Shown: piece after piece, positions 26,810-34,151 of the stretch
Layout of the letters: every line of letters begins with the position of its first letter
Position numbering within the stretch: position 1 is the stretch's first letter
Origin: Nitrosomonas sp. sh817
GTDB taxonomy: Bacteria; Pseudomonadota; Gammaproteobacteria; Burkholderiales; Nitrosomonadaceae
NCBI RefSeq assembly: GCF_030908545.1
Contig: NZ_CP133083.1
Span: 2,985,691 to 3,049,690, forward strand
Direction of reading: 5' to 3'
Length of the DNA: 64,000 nucleotides
Translations under genes and position numbers: made by a program
The notes under the pieces: generated by a model
Databases searched by the model: none
Told to the model about the DNA's origin: nothing
Seen by the model: the letters and a program-made list of their open reading frames with translations, nothing else

Positions 26810-27523
26810 TCATTCCGCGCTGATGCGTACGTACACCAGCGGGCGCTCTGGCTTTCCATTCAGTTTTTCAATAGTGGCTGAGACACGATATTGTTTAAGC
26901 CAACGATGTAGCGTTTCTCTGAAAGCGCGATTGACATAGCCGATTTTTTGTCCATGGCAAACGACTAGCAATGCATCTCGATCAACAATGTTCTCGCGAT
27001 CGATGACAAACTCCACAGCATCGCCTTCATGAATCGAACTCAGATCCGTGCCTAATATATGACGCACTCCGGCAACTTCCATCAAATAATCGCACGGTGC
27101 TTCGCTTGCGGAAAAATCCGGCACCAGAGCAAAGCCATCGCTTGGCAAACGCGCACCGGTATAACCGAGCAGCGCCATATCGGAATGGTTAAAAGGAGAA
27201 GGGAGCCGGTGTTGTGCGAGGAAATCAGCAAAATCCTCGCGTTTACGCGGCGGCAAGCGTCGCATCAACGATTCAATGACACCTTGCCGTACTTCATGAT
27301 CATCTTTATCTTTCAGATGAAATGCCGGAAAACCTTTAAAGCCAGCCTTACAAGCTTCATCAAAATCAGGTGTATGTTGAAGATAACGAAATACGATCTG
27401 TCCCTCTTTCTCACAGCGTATCTCACCGATCACCCGGCGCGTGCGTGATGCCGCCGCCTCATCCAGCGGCTGCCAAGTCATCAGCAGTCGCGATGGCTCG
27501 ATGATATGGCGCAAAATATTCAT
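26810..27523 (-). CDS. HIRAN-domain protein with HipA-N-like region, partner of HipA-like kinase
   Basis: A 237-residue protein whose start overlaps the kinase gene by 4 bp. The C-terminal part (about 148-235) reads as a HIRAN domain: GDAVEFVIDRENIVDRDAL, then GQKIGYVNR, the usual pattern E-x-x-N-x-x-D-x-x-A and iGYv-r. HIRAN domains bind DNA ends or stalled forks in helicases such as HLTF. The N-terminal part (about 28-135) resembles the N-terminal domain of HipA (VIGEIRCEKEGQIVFRYL; MALLGYTGARLPSDGFALVPD), a domain that in HipBST systems is made separately as HipS. The domain calls are by eye. No function is known for this fusion; it may modulate or target the kinase. Confidence 0.6.
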   Translation of the reverse strand: MNILRHIIEPSRLLMTWQPLDEAAASRTRRVIGEIRCEKEGQIVFRYLQHTPDFDEACKAGFKGFPAFHLKDKDDHEVRQGVIESLMRRLPPRKREDFADFLAQHRLPSPFNHSDMALLGYTGARLPSDGFALVPDFSASEAPCDYLMEVAGVRHILGTDLSSIHEGDAVEFVIDRENIVDRDALLVVCHGQKIGYVNRAFRETLHRWLKQYRVSATIEKLNGKPERPLVYVRISAE

Positions 27524-28461
27524 AGCAATAAATTTCTCAGTAAAGTAAATCGGTAACGCATGAGATGCAACATAAACACAAGTCTCTCATTGGATAGTGG
27601 GTTTATGGCATCAAGCTTGAGTAAATCTACAACCGCGTCTGACAAATCATCCGATGAAAAATTTAGTCTAGCCTGCGCCGCTTCACGCGTATCCGGCCAT
27701 TGCTCCAGCGCGCGCTGCAACAAAGCAAAATGCCCTTGTATCGGATCCTTCAATGACCATTTGACATGATGCCTGCCTTTGGAAATATAGCGTTGAAAAT
27801 CGATATCAGTCCAGCGGCTCACGTGATTCGTGAAACGCTCGTGTCCTAGACTGGTGCCATTATCGAACAATGGTGCCAATCTACAGCTTATTTTCTGCTT
27901 CGAACGGGTAAAGATAAGCCCCCAGTTATCCTGGTGGCGATCGGTGTTACCGATCAATGCATCAAAGAGCAGCGCATCAATCCACCATTGCCGCCAGCCG
28001 GATTCAAGAATCCCATTTTGAGCGAGTAGCTTCAGCAAGCGCATATTATCGAGTAAATTATGCTGGGTTCCGAGTTTTCGATCAAAATCTTTGTGCATTT
28101 GCTGCAAAAAATCACCAGCCATCACAAAAGATTCGTGACCATCGTCATAAAACCATTCAATCAGCGCCGCACATTGATTCGTCCGGGAATTCCAGGCCGC
28201 AAATGTTGGCGTCACATTCACACCCAGCAGACAACCCACCCGGTAAGCAACTATTTCAGCCCAGAATTGATCGGGATAACTGCGTTTCGAGCGTTTAACC
28301 ATGTAGCGCTTCCCTGGCACAATCACTGGCTCCGCTGGATACTCTGGTGCAAATACCGCATCTTTGGCTCGCGCACCCTGCGGAAACACACTGAATTCCG
28401 CATCCGGCTCCCACGAAGCCACATCGAAAATCGCTGCTTGAATTTGCGGTTGTCTACGCAT
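27520..28461 (-). CDS. HipA-like Ser/Thr kinase (C-domain only)
   Basis: A 313-residue protein with the HipA kinase core but no fused N-terminal domain. Visible motifs are a candidate ATP-binding Lys in YMVKRSK (K56), an acidic partner in AEIVAYRVGCLLGV (E69), the catalytic loop DALIGNTDRHQDNWG (167-181, with D174, H176 and N179) and the metal-binding DNG of LAPLFDNGTSL (D200). HipA kinases phosphorylate aminoacyl-tRNA synthetases and cause dormancy; this subgroup's target is unknown. No HipB-type HTH antitoxin is adjacent. The HIRAN/HipA-N-like gene follows with an ATGA overlap. An hsdS remnant ends 10 bp upstream of the start, suggesting the pair was once part of a restriction locus. Confidence 0.75.
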   Translation of the reverse strand: MRRQPQIQAAIFDVASWEPDAEFSVFPQGARAKDAVFAPEYPAEPVIVPGKRYMVKRSKRSYPDQFWAEIVAYRVGCLLGVNVTPTFAAWNSRTNQCAALIEWFYDDGHESFVMAGDFLQQMHKDFDRKLGTQHNLLDNMRLLKLLAQNGILESGWRQWWIDALLFDALIGNTDRHQDNWGLIFTRSKQKISCRLAPLFDNGTSLGHERFTNHVSRWTDIDFQRYISKGRHHVKWSLKDPIQGHFALLQRALEQWPDTREAAQARLNFSSDDLSDAVVDLLKLDAINPLSNERLVFMLHLMRYRFTLLRNLLL

Positions 28462-28470
28462 TCGATCAGC

Positions 28471-28704
28471 TCAGCTTGCAGCAGCCGGATTTGCTTTACT
28501 GCGCCCACGCTGTTTCGTTGCTGGTAAAGTTTTTTGGATGCGTTCGAGCAATACGCTGGCGGGTTCGTCGTTGGGGTCTTGCAGCACCAGTTCGCCGCGG
28601 AAGGCTTTGGCAAGGATCGCGAGCGTCAATTTATCGGCCTGGGCGCGGGCGGCGTAAGCGAACAATTCTTCGACGCGGCGGACGATTTCGGTTTGTTTTT
28701 TTCT
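28471..28704 (-). pseudogene. hsdS: C-terminal fragment of a type I restriction specificity subunit (hsdS)
   Basis: The frame [19 protein letters not shown] followed by [13 protein letters not shown] and [15 protein letters not shown] is the conserved C-terminal helix and tail of HsdS. Only about 78 residues remain; both target-recognition domains are missing and homology ends abruptly near 28704 at unrelated AT-rich DNA. No hsdM or hsdR lies here. It differs from the complete hsdS at 53574, so it derives from another system. Confidence 0.87.
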
Positions 28705-28712
28705 TAGGAATT

Positions 28713-28888
28713 TTACATTTCAAAGTACACATTTTTTATCCCAAATGCGGCCTGAGAAGTTGAGTTACTCTGAATTGCAACTTCTTCCAATGTTGTGGGA
28801 AAAGAAAGAACATCAAATAATAAGGTTGAATTAAAATCACATTGGCTGATATCGTAAATTCAACATCTACAACACCGTCAAACCCCAT
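28713..28888 (-). pseudogene. Possible decayed coding fragment (unidentified)
   Basis: On the minus strand one frame gives MGFDGVVDVEFTISANVILI from 28888 and, after an apparent frameshift near 28825, another gives LLFDVLSFPTTLEEVAIQSN and ends IKNVYFEM at a stop (28713). The composition reads like protein, and the two pieces would join smoothly. I do not recognise the family and it may be chance. The rest of 28889-29079 shows only AT-rich DNA. Confidence 0.3.
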
Positions 28889-29083
28889 AAGGGTTTGAAT
28901 AATGCTACACCTTATGAATACTCAGCACTTATTTCAATCAACCTCTTTGTAAACAACCCTGAGAGTTCTTACAAGATAATGTTATGTGTACTAATTTTAT
29001 TACAAATCCAAAAATAACAACATCTTGCATTCCAAAGCTAGTATATAGCATTGCAATTATTTTTATTTTTGTACCAGACTTAG

Positions 29084-30278
29084 GGAAACGCTGATTAATT
29101 CGCCACACCCCAAGGGCAAAGCGAGCAGTTCTGGGATATTGGGTTAAAATTTGCCATATTCTGGGTTGAATTGCGTTATTTCTTGCCTTATTCCGCTCAT
29201 TTCTTGTCTTTAAGACGCAATCTGGCTGTCAGAGCTACATAACCACCGGCGAGCCAGCAGCAAGTTGGCAAGCCCAAACAGTGAAAACATCTGAGCATTA
29301 TTTTTGGCCATTCCTTTGTAGCGAGTTTTGCGATGCATGAACAGATTCTTTACGACATGAAAGGGATGCTCAACTTTGGCACGAATGCTGGCTTTTGCAT
29401 GTTCAAGCTTCTCCATCAGTTCGCCTGCTGTTGTTTTGGGCAATGCCTTGCGCTTGGAAGGGCGCATCGCGATATGCCAGGTTACGGGCAATTCAAGATT
29501 CTCTTCTCGTTTCTCAACGCCCAGATAGCCCGCATCACCAAATACATCGGTTTCATCACCATGCAGCAGCGCCTGTGCCTGAGTAACATCGTGGACATTG
29601 GCTGCCGTTCCGATCAGGGTATGAACAAGCCCTGATTGCGCATCGACACCGATGTGTACCTTCATGCCGAAGTGCCACTGCTTGCCTTTCCTGGTTTGAT
29701 GCATTTCGCTATCGCGTTTTCCTTCTCTATTCTTGGTCGAAGGAGGCGCTGAGATCAGCGTAGCATCAACAATCGTACCTTCGCGAAGAAATAGTCCGCG
29801 TTCAGCCAAATGTGCATTGATTGCATCAAAAATGGATTCCGTCAGATGATGCGCTTCCAGCAAATGGCGAAATCTCAGCAGAGTCGTCGCATCCGGTACT
29901 GCTTCCCGATTCAGATCAATACCAACAAAGCAGCGGATTGCTTGACTGTCGTATACAGCATCTTCCGCGCCTTCATCCGAAAAACCAAAGCACTGTTGCA
30001 CAATATACATCCTCAGCATCCGTTCCAAACCAATCGGTGGATGACCTCGCCTACCGCTAACCGGATAATACGGAGCTATAACATTCAGCAGGGATGTCCA
30101 CGGTGTTGCAGCTTCAATCTCAACCAGAAAACGATCACGCCGGGTTTGTTTCTTCTTTGCCGCATATTCCAGCTCAGAAAAGCTTGATTGCATCGCTCTA
30201 TTCCATGTTTATCAATAGCAAGGTATTTTATCTAACCTTTGCAGGTCTATCTATTTGATCGAATAGATCAGTGTTTCC
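29084..30278 (-). mobile_element. IS5-family insertion sequence, intact, with TTAG target duplication
   Basis: 1195 bp. Terminal inverted repeats GGAAACGCTGATTAATTC (29084-29101) and GAATAGATCAGTGTTTCC (30261-30278) match at 15 of 18 positions. TTAG directly repeats on both sides (29080-29083 and 30279-30282), the YTAR target typical of the IS5 subgroup. One full transposase gene is present. The ends are nearly identical to those of the 143-bp family A MITEs, making this the likely autonomous partner. Confidence 0.93.
29210..30193 (-). CDS. IS5-family transposase
   Basis: A 327-residue DDE transposase. The N-terminal FLVEIEAATPWTSLLNVIAPYYP and GHPPIGLERMLRMYIVQQCFGFSDEG segments are the IS5 family DUF772-type region; catalytic acids lie in GTIVDATLISAPPSTKNREGK (first Asp), in TDVFGDAGYLGVEKRE (second Asp) and in the Glu of IRAKVEHPFHVVKNLFMHRKTRYKGMAKN (Y-(2)-R-(3)-E like region). 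No frameshift or internal stop, so the element is probably active and could supply transposase to the related MITEs. Confidence 0.95.
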   Translation of the reverse strand: MQSSFSELEYAAKKKQTRRDRFLVEIEAATPWTSLLNVIAPYYPVSGRRGHPPIGLERMLRMYIVQQCFGFSDEGAEDAVYDSQAIRCFVGIDLNREAVPDATTLLRFRHLLEAHHLTESIFDAINAHLAERGLFLREGTIVDATLISAPPSTKNREGKRDSEMHQTRKGKQWHFGMKVHIGVDAQSGLVHTLIGTAANVHDVTQAQALLHGDETDVFGDAGYLGVEKREENLELPVTWHIAMRPSKRKALPKTTAGELMEKLEHAKASIRAKVEHPFHVVKNLFMHRKTRYKGMAKNNAQMFSLFGLANLLLARRWLCSSDSQIAS

Positions 30279-30504
30279 TTAGCATTAGCATCAGATTCAT
30301 CTGCGGAATTGATCAATGCAATATTGCCTAATTTTTTATCTGGCTTATGTGGAGCTATCATAGGAGCAATGGCTTCATATAAGGTTGTATTAAAGCAAGC
30401 TAAATTAGCGAGAAATAATGAACTTAAGCTCATGGTCGATAAGTATAAACTCTCTCGCATTAACGACCAAATAAGTAAATTCTATGCTCCTCTTTTGACA
30501 ACGC

Positions 30505-31600
30505 GGATTCAACTTCGAAGTGCAACACCTAGCGGTGGCTTGGTATAGCGCACCGTCTTTCCGAAGAACACCTCAAACGGGGTTCTGAATCCAAGCACCT
30601 TGCGCGGTCGATGGTTGAGTCTATCCACCGCCCATTGTACTTGTTCCTGGGTCACCTTAATCAATTCCATTCCCTTGGGGAAATACTGCCGCAGCAGACC
30701 ATTGCTGTTCTCGTTCAAGCCGCGCTCCCATGAATGATAAGGATGAGCGAAGTAGATATCCACATTGAGTTTCGCAGCAATGGTTTCATGCTCCGCAAAT
30801 TCTTTCCCGTTGTCGAATGTCATGGTGTGGCACTTGCGTTTATGGGGGCGCAGCAATCGCGTTACCGCCGCCGTTACGCCCGATGCATGTTTGCCGGGCA
30901 CTTGGGCTGCCAGAATGTAGCGCGACTTCCTCTCGGCCAGCGTAACCAATGCGCCTTGATGGTTCTTGCCGATTACGGTGTCGCCCTCCCAGTCGCCTAT
31001 GCGGTTCTTCTGATCCACGATCCCCGGACGCTCATCAATGCCGATCCGGTTCTTGATCGTGCCCCGGCGCTCTTGACCGCTCGCATAACGCTTCCTGCGG
31101 GGCTTCTGGCAACGCAAATGCCGCCACAGGTCGCCACCTCGACGCTTGTCTGCATATATGTGCAAGTAGATCGTCTCGTGACTGATCTGCAACACACTTT
31201 CCAAAGCAAGTCGACGGGCCGCTTGCTCCGGACTCATGTCCAGCCGAACCAATCGCTCAACTTCCGTCCAGTCCGACATTGATAAACGCTGGGCGTTGGC
31301 GCATTGTTTTCGGCGCTCGTTCCGTAATTCCTGCGCCTGCTTGGGATACCAGTCACGCCGACCCTTGTTCCGCCTGAATTCCCGCGAAATCGTCGACTTG
31401 CTCACGCCCACTGCATCCGCTATTCGCGATTGGTTCAAACCCGCCTTCTCCAAGCCGGAAATCTGGTATCGTTGCTCGCTGGTGAGCTGCTTGTAGTGCT
31501 TCATCTGTGCTCCTTCTACTTGGTCGTTTAAGAAGCTCCGATACTACCGCAGCTTGCTTCCTAAACTTCCTTACAAAAGTTGCACTTCAATTTTGAATCC
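30505..31600 (-). mobile_element. IS30-family insertion sequence
   Basis: 1096 bp. Inverted repeats of 22 bp (30505-30526 and 31579-31600, both starting GGATTCAA at the outer edge and containing GAAGTGCAAC) match at 19 positions. It carries an intact transposase. No clear target duplication is visible, but its removal restores the interrupted reading frame exactly. Confidence 0.92.
30509..31504 (-). CDS. IS30-family transposase
   Basis: A 331-residue DDE transposase. The N-terminal helix-turn-helix (LTSEQRYQISGLEKAGLNQS, IADAVGVSKSTISREFRRN) binds the ends. The catalytic core contains DWEGDTVIGK (first Asp), TFDNGKEFAEH (second Asp) and PYHSWERGLNENSNGLLRQY (Glu), followed by the IS30 C-terminus LNHRPRKVLGFRTPFEVFF. 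The gene fills nearly the whole element and its stop lies inside the left inverted repeat. Apparently functional. Confidence 0.95.
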   Translation of the reverse strand: MKHYKQLTSEQRYQISGLEKAGLNQSRIADAVGVSKSTISREFRRNKGRRDWYPKQAQELRNERRKQCANAQRLSMSDWTEVERLVRLDMSPEQAARRLALESVLQISHETIYLHIYADKRRGGDLWRHLRCQKPRRKRYASGQERRGTIKNRIGIDERPGIVDQKNRIGDWEGDTVIGKNHQGALVTLAERKSRYILAAQVPGKHASGVTAAVTRLLRPHKRKCHTMTFDNGKEFAEHETIAAKLNVDIYFAHPYHSWERGLNENSNGLLRQYFPKGMELIKVTQEQVQWAVDRLNHRPRKVLGFRTPFEVFFGKTVRYTKPPLGVALRS

Positions 31601-32169
31601 ACCCAATAAGTAAATCAGCGCAAGCGTTATGGGGAAAATTTTGTGATGAAAAGGGCAGATCAAAATCTAGTCCACTATATTTTTTTATAAAAGATGCAAA
31701 AGACGAATCAATAGAAGTGAGCGGAGAGATTTTATTCGACTATATTCGTGTTATGAAAGAAGTATTCCTTCCTCTTAATAAACAACGAATGGATATTATC
31801 TTATCTGAAGCTGCTTTGATAGATCACGCTCACAAAATTCCTGATTACCTTATTGATCTTGTTAACCATGTTTCTGAACTTAACGCAATGATGAAACGAT
31901 GGGAGACAATAACCGACGCACGACATGCAATGTCTTTTGTCGATAACAACGCAGATACTCCTAAAGAGAGGTATGCTGCATTTTATCCAAGCTGCGAATT
32001 CCCTACGGAGCTGAATAGAGAATTAGAAAAAAAGCATGCACATTTAATATATCAAAAAAATACACTTCTAGATGCTTGGAATCAGAAAGAAAAGAGAGAT
32101 TGATAGAAACTAGAAATTTCAGGAGTCAGCTTCTCAATTAAAATTCACTGAGTATAAAACGTTACAACG

Positions 32170-32874
32170 TTACCATGTATCTATCAACCATACCCCCTTC
32201 AACTCCCTCCGAGCTTCCCGATACCCCGGACAAACCCTCCCCACCACTTCCCAAAACGCTTTCGAGTGATTCATCTCGATCAGGTGCGCGAGTTCGTGGG
32301 CAACCACATAATCCACCAAATGCAATGGCAGTTGGATCAAGCGCCAGTTTAGCGTGATAAGACCGCGGCTGTTGCAGCTGCCCCAGCGGGTTTTGGCTTG
32401 GGAAAGGCGGAAGGGCGGGGTGGTTAAATTCAATGCCGGGGCGTAGATTGCGATGCGCTGTTGGAAGCAGGTGATCGCCTGCTGTTGATACCAGCTCATC
32501 ACGAAGGTTTCAATTTGGCGAGGCGTGAGTTCGATGGCGGGCGGTTGCGCTAATTCCTGACTGAATGACTGGATCATTGCGAGTTCGCCGATTGGTTTCA
32601 TAGCGATGCGCCAGGGTTCGCCGAGCAGCGGGTAGGCGGTTTCCAGCGACCAGTCGAGCGTCAGGCTTTTTTTGGCTTGCCATTGATCCAGCTTTTTTTT
32701 GATCCAGTCGGCTTTTTGCTGCAACACGCTGTCGATATGGGAAAGTGGCGTGAGTAAAGGCGCGCTGATGCGCAGGCCGTGTTGACTGATTTGTAAACCG
32801 ATTGTTTTGCGCCGGCTGCGGGTGAGGGTGTAACTGATTGCCTGACCGTTAAGCGTAGCGGTTTGCGTTGGCAC
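32170..32874 (-). CDS. M48-type metal-dependent hydrolase, YgjP/DUF45 family
   Basis: A 234-residue zinc metalloprotease-like protein of the SprT/YgjP group. The zinc motif is VVAHELAHLIEMNHSKAFWEVV (HELAH, third ligand in the downstream H). The preceding KTRWGSCNSRGLITLNWRL is the family signature, and the N-terminus SRRKTIGLQISQHGLRISAP is the DUF45 beta region. Substrate is unknown. It is the last gene of the lnt-glyQ-glyS-gmhB-plsC run, 2 bp after plsC, a betaproteobacterial arrangement. Confidence 0.9.
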   Translation of the reverse strand: MPTQTATLNGQAISYTLTRSRRKTIGLQISQHGLRISAPLLTPLSHIDSVLQQKADWIKKKLDQWQAKKSLTLDWSLETAYPLLGEPWRIAMKPIGELAMIQSFSQELAQPPAIELTPRQIETFVMSWYQQQAITCFQQRIAIYAPALNLTTPPFRLSQAKTRWGSCNSRGLITLNWRLIQLPLHLVDYVVAHELAHLIEMNHSKAFWEVVGRVCPGYREARRELKGVWLIDTW

Positions 32875-32876
32875 GG

Positions 32877-33614
32877 CTAGGATTGCTGCGGGTTGATCTG
32901 ACCGATGCGCAACATCTCAGCCTCGATCCAGGCTTCGACCTGCGCATTCAATTCCCCGGCTTCCATGCCGGTAGGATCGATCGGTTTACCGATGCTGACG
33001 GTGACGGTGCCGGGATGTTTGACGAACGAATTCTTGCCCCAAAATTCCCCGGCATTATGCGCGACCGGCACCACCGGCACGTTGGTATGCGTCGCCAGCC
33101 AGGCGCCGCCGATGCGGTATTTGCCGCGCTGTCCCGGCGGAATGCGCGTGCCTTCAGGGAACACCACGATCCAGAAACCTTGTTTGATCCGGTCTTTACC
33201 TTGATCGACGATTTGTTCCAGGGCTTTTTTCTTGGCGCTGCGGTCAATCGCAATCGGGCTGGTCATCGCCAAGCCCCAGCCGAAAAACGGGATGCGCAGC
33301 AGCTCTTTTTTCAATACCCACACTTGCGGCGGAAAGATTTCCTGAAATGCCAGCGTTTCCCACGCCGATTGATGTTTGGACAGAATAATGCTCGGCGATG
33401 CCGGAATGTTTTCTTTGCCGATGATGCGGTAACGCAGCCCGCACAGGTGCCACAGTAGAAACAACATGATGCGCGTCCAGCTCGAGGTGACGCGGTAGCG
33501 GTTATGCGGCGACAGCGGGAAACACGCCAGCGTCAGAATCGCATACGGTGGCGTAATGATGATCTGCAGCAGCATATACAGCGCTGAGCGCGCAACGGCC
33601 GGCCACTTGCTCAT
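32877..33614 (-). CDS. plsC: 1-acyl-sn-glycerol-3-phosphate acyltransferase family protein
   Basis: A 245-residue inner-membrane acyltransferase making phosphatidic acid from lysophosphatidic acid. A hydrophobic N-terminus is followed by SKHQSAWET, the H-x4-(D/E) catalytic motif in its HQSAWE form, then AIDRSAKKKALEQI, the PEGTR motif as FPEGTRIPPG, and VPVVPVAHNAG. It overlaps gmhB by 4 bp. The pairing plsC-gmhB near glyQS is common in betaproteobacteria. Confidence 0.9.
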   Translation of the reverse strand: MSKWPAVARSALYMLLQIIITPPYAILTLACFPLSPHNRYRVTSSWTRIMLFLLWHLCGLRYRIIGKENIPASPSIILSKHQSAWETLAFQEIFPPQVWVLKKELLRIPFFGWGLAMTSPIAIDRSAKKKALEQIVDQGKDRIKQGFWIVVFPEGTRIPPGQRGKYRIGGAWLATHTNVPVVPVAHNAGEFWGKNSFVKHPGTVTVSIGKPIDPTGMEAGELNAQVEAWIEAEMLRIGQINPQQS

Positions 33615-34150
33615 TCTTCGCCAACCAGTTCATCGGCCACCGCCGCCAGATCGTCAAAAATCTGCGTATGCACCGGAATTTCCGTGGAGTCGCGCGTGAA
33701 CTGCCCATTACCCGTCAACACCAGCACCGGAATTGCGCCGACCGCCGCCGCGGCTTGCAAATCTTTCAACGAATCGCCGACAGCCATGACATTTTTCAGA
33801 TTGACGCCGTAGCGTTGCACGATTTCCTGAAACAACCCGGTTGCCGGTTTGCGGCAATTGCATTGATCCGCATTGGTATGCGGGCAGAAAAAAATCGCGT
33901 CGATACGCCCGCCTGCGTGATTTACCGCTTTGTGCATCTTGTCGTTGATGGCGTTGTAAGCCGCCATATCGAGCAAACCGCGGCCAATGCCCGATTGGTT
34001 GGTGGCGATTACCACGCGGTAACCGGCGTGTGTCAGCCGCGCAATCGCTTCCAAACTACCGGGGATCGCAATCCACTCCTCCGGCGTTTTGACGAAAGTT
34101 TCGCTGCTCTCATTGATGACACCGGCTTGGTCGAGGATGATCAGTTTCAT
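33611..34150 (-). CDS. gmhB: D-glycero-beta-D-manno-heptose 1,7-bisphosphate 7-phosphatase, atypical active site
   Basis: A 179-residue HAD phosphatase of LPS heptose synthesis. The family pattern is clear: IPGSLEAIARLTHAGYRVVIATNQSGIGRG (motif 2), FFCPHTNADQCNCRKPATGLF with the zinc-binding Cys/His cluster, and AVGDSLKDLQAA (motif 4). The first HAD motif, normally D-R-D-G-V-I-N, reads LDQAGVIN. The nucleophile Asp is kept, but the second Asp, the general acid/base, is Ala (codon GCC). Activity may be reduced or altered. It lies between glyS (1 bp gap) and plsC (4-bp overlap). Family call firm, activity uncertain. Confidence 0.85.
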   Translation of the reverse strand: MKLIILDQAGVINESSETFVKTPEEWIAIPGSLEAIARLTHAGYRVVIATNQSGIGRGLLDMAAYNAINDKMHKAVNHAGGRIDAIFFCPHTNADQCNCRKPATGLFQEIVQRYGVNLKNVMAVGDSLKDLQAAAAVGAIPVLVLTGNGQFTRDSTEIPVHTQIFDDLAAVADELVGEE

Positions 34151-34151
34151 A

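Larger units (their letters stand above)
30309..32103 (+). pseudogene. Unknown membrane-anchored protein gene split by IS30
   Basis: The 5' part (30309-30504) encodes MINAILPNFLSGLCGAIIGA with an N-terminal transmembrane helix, then a charged helix ending FYAPLLTT. The 3' part resumes at 31601 and runs PISKSAQALWGKFCDEKG to VNHVSELNAMMKRWETITDA and a stop at 32103. Joining base 30504 to 31601 restores one frame of about 232 codons, so the gene was intact before IS30 arrived. The protein would be one membrane helix plus a soluble helical domain. Not recognised; AT-rich composition and neighbouring mobile DNA suggest acquired origin, possibly part of a lost defence or stress module. Confidence 0.8.

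Noticed and set aside
26750..26810. Possible MITE end CAGCTGATTAATTGC near yoeB
   Set aside because: Only about 10 bases resemble the family A end, with no partner end or target duplication.
28840..28960. Short repeats such as AACCCCATAAGGGTTTG as a possible CRISPR or terminator
   Set aside because: A single small hairpin without repeats at regular spacing, without a T-run and without cas genes. No CRISPR array was seen anywhere in the window.
32868..33458. 196-residue ORF antisense to plsC
   Set aside because: Shadow of plsC, which has its full catalytic motifs in the other strand.
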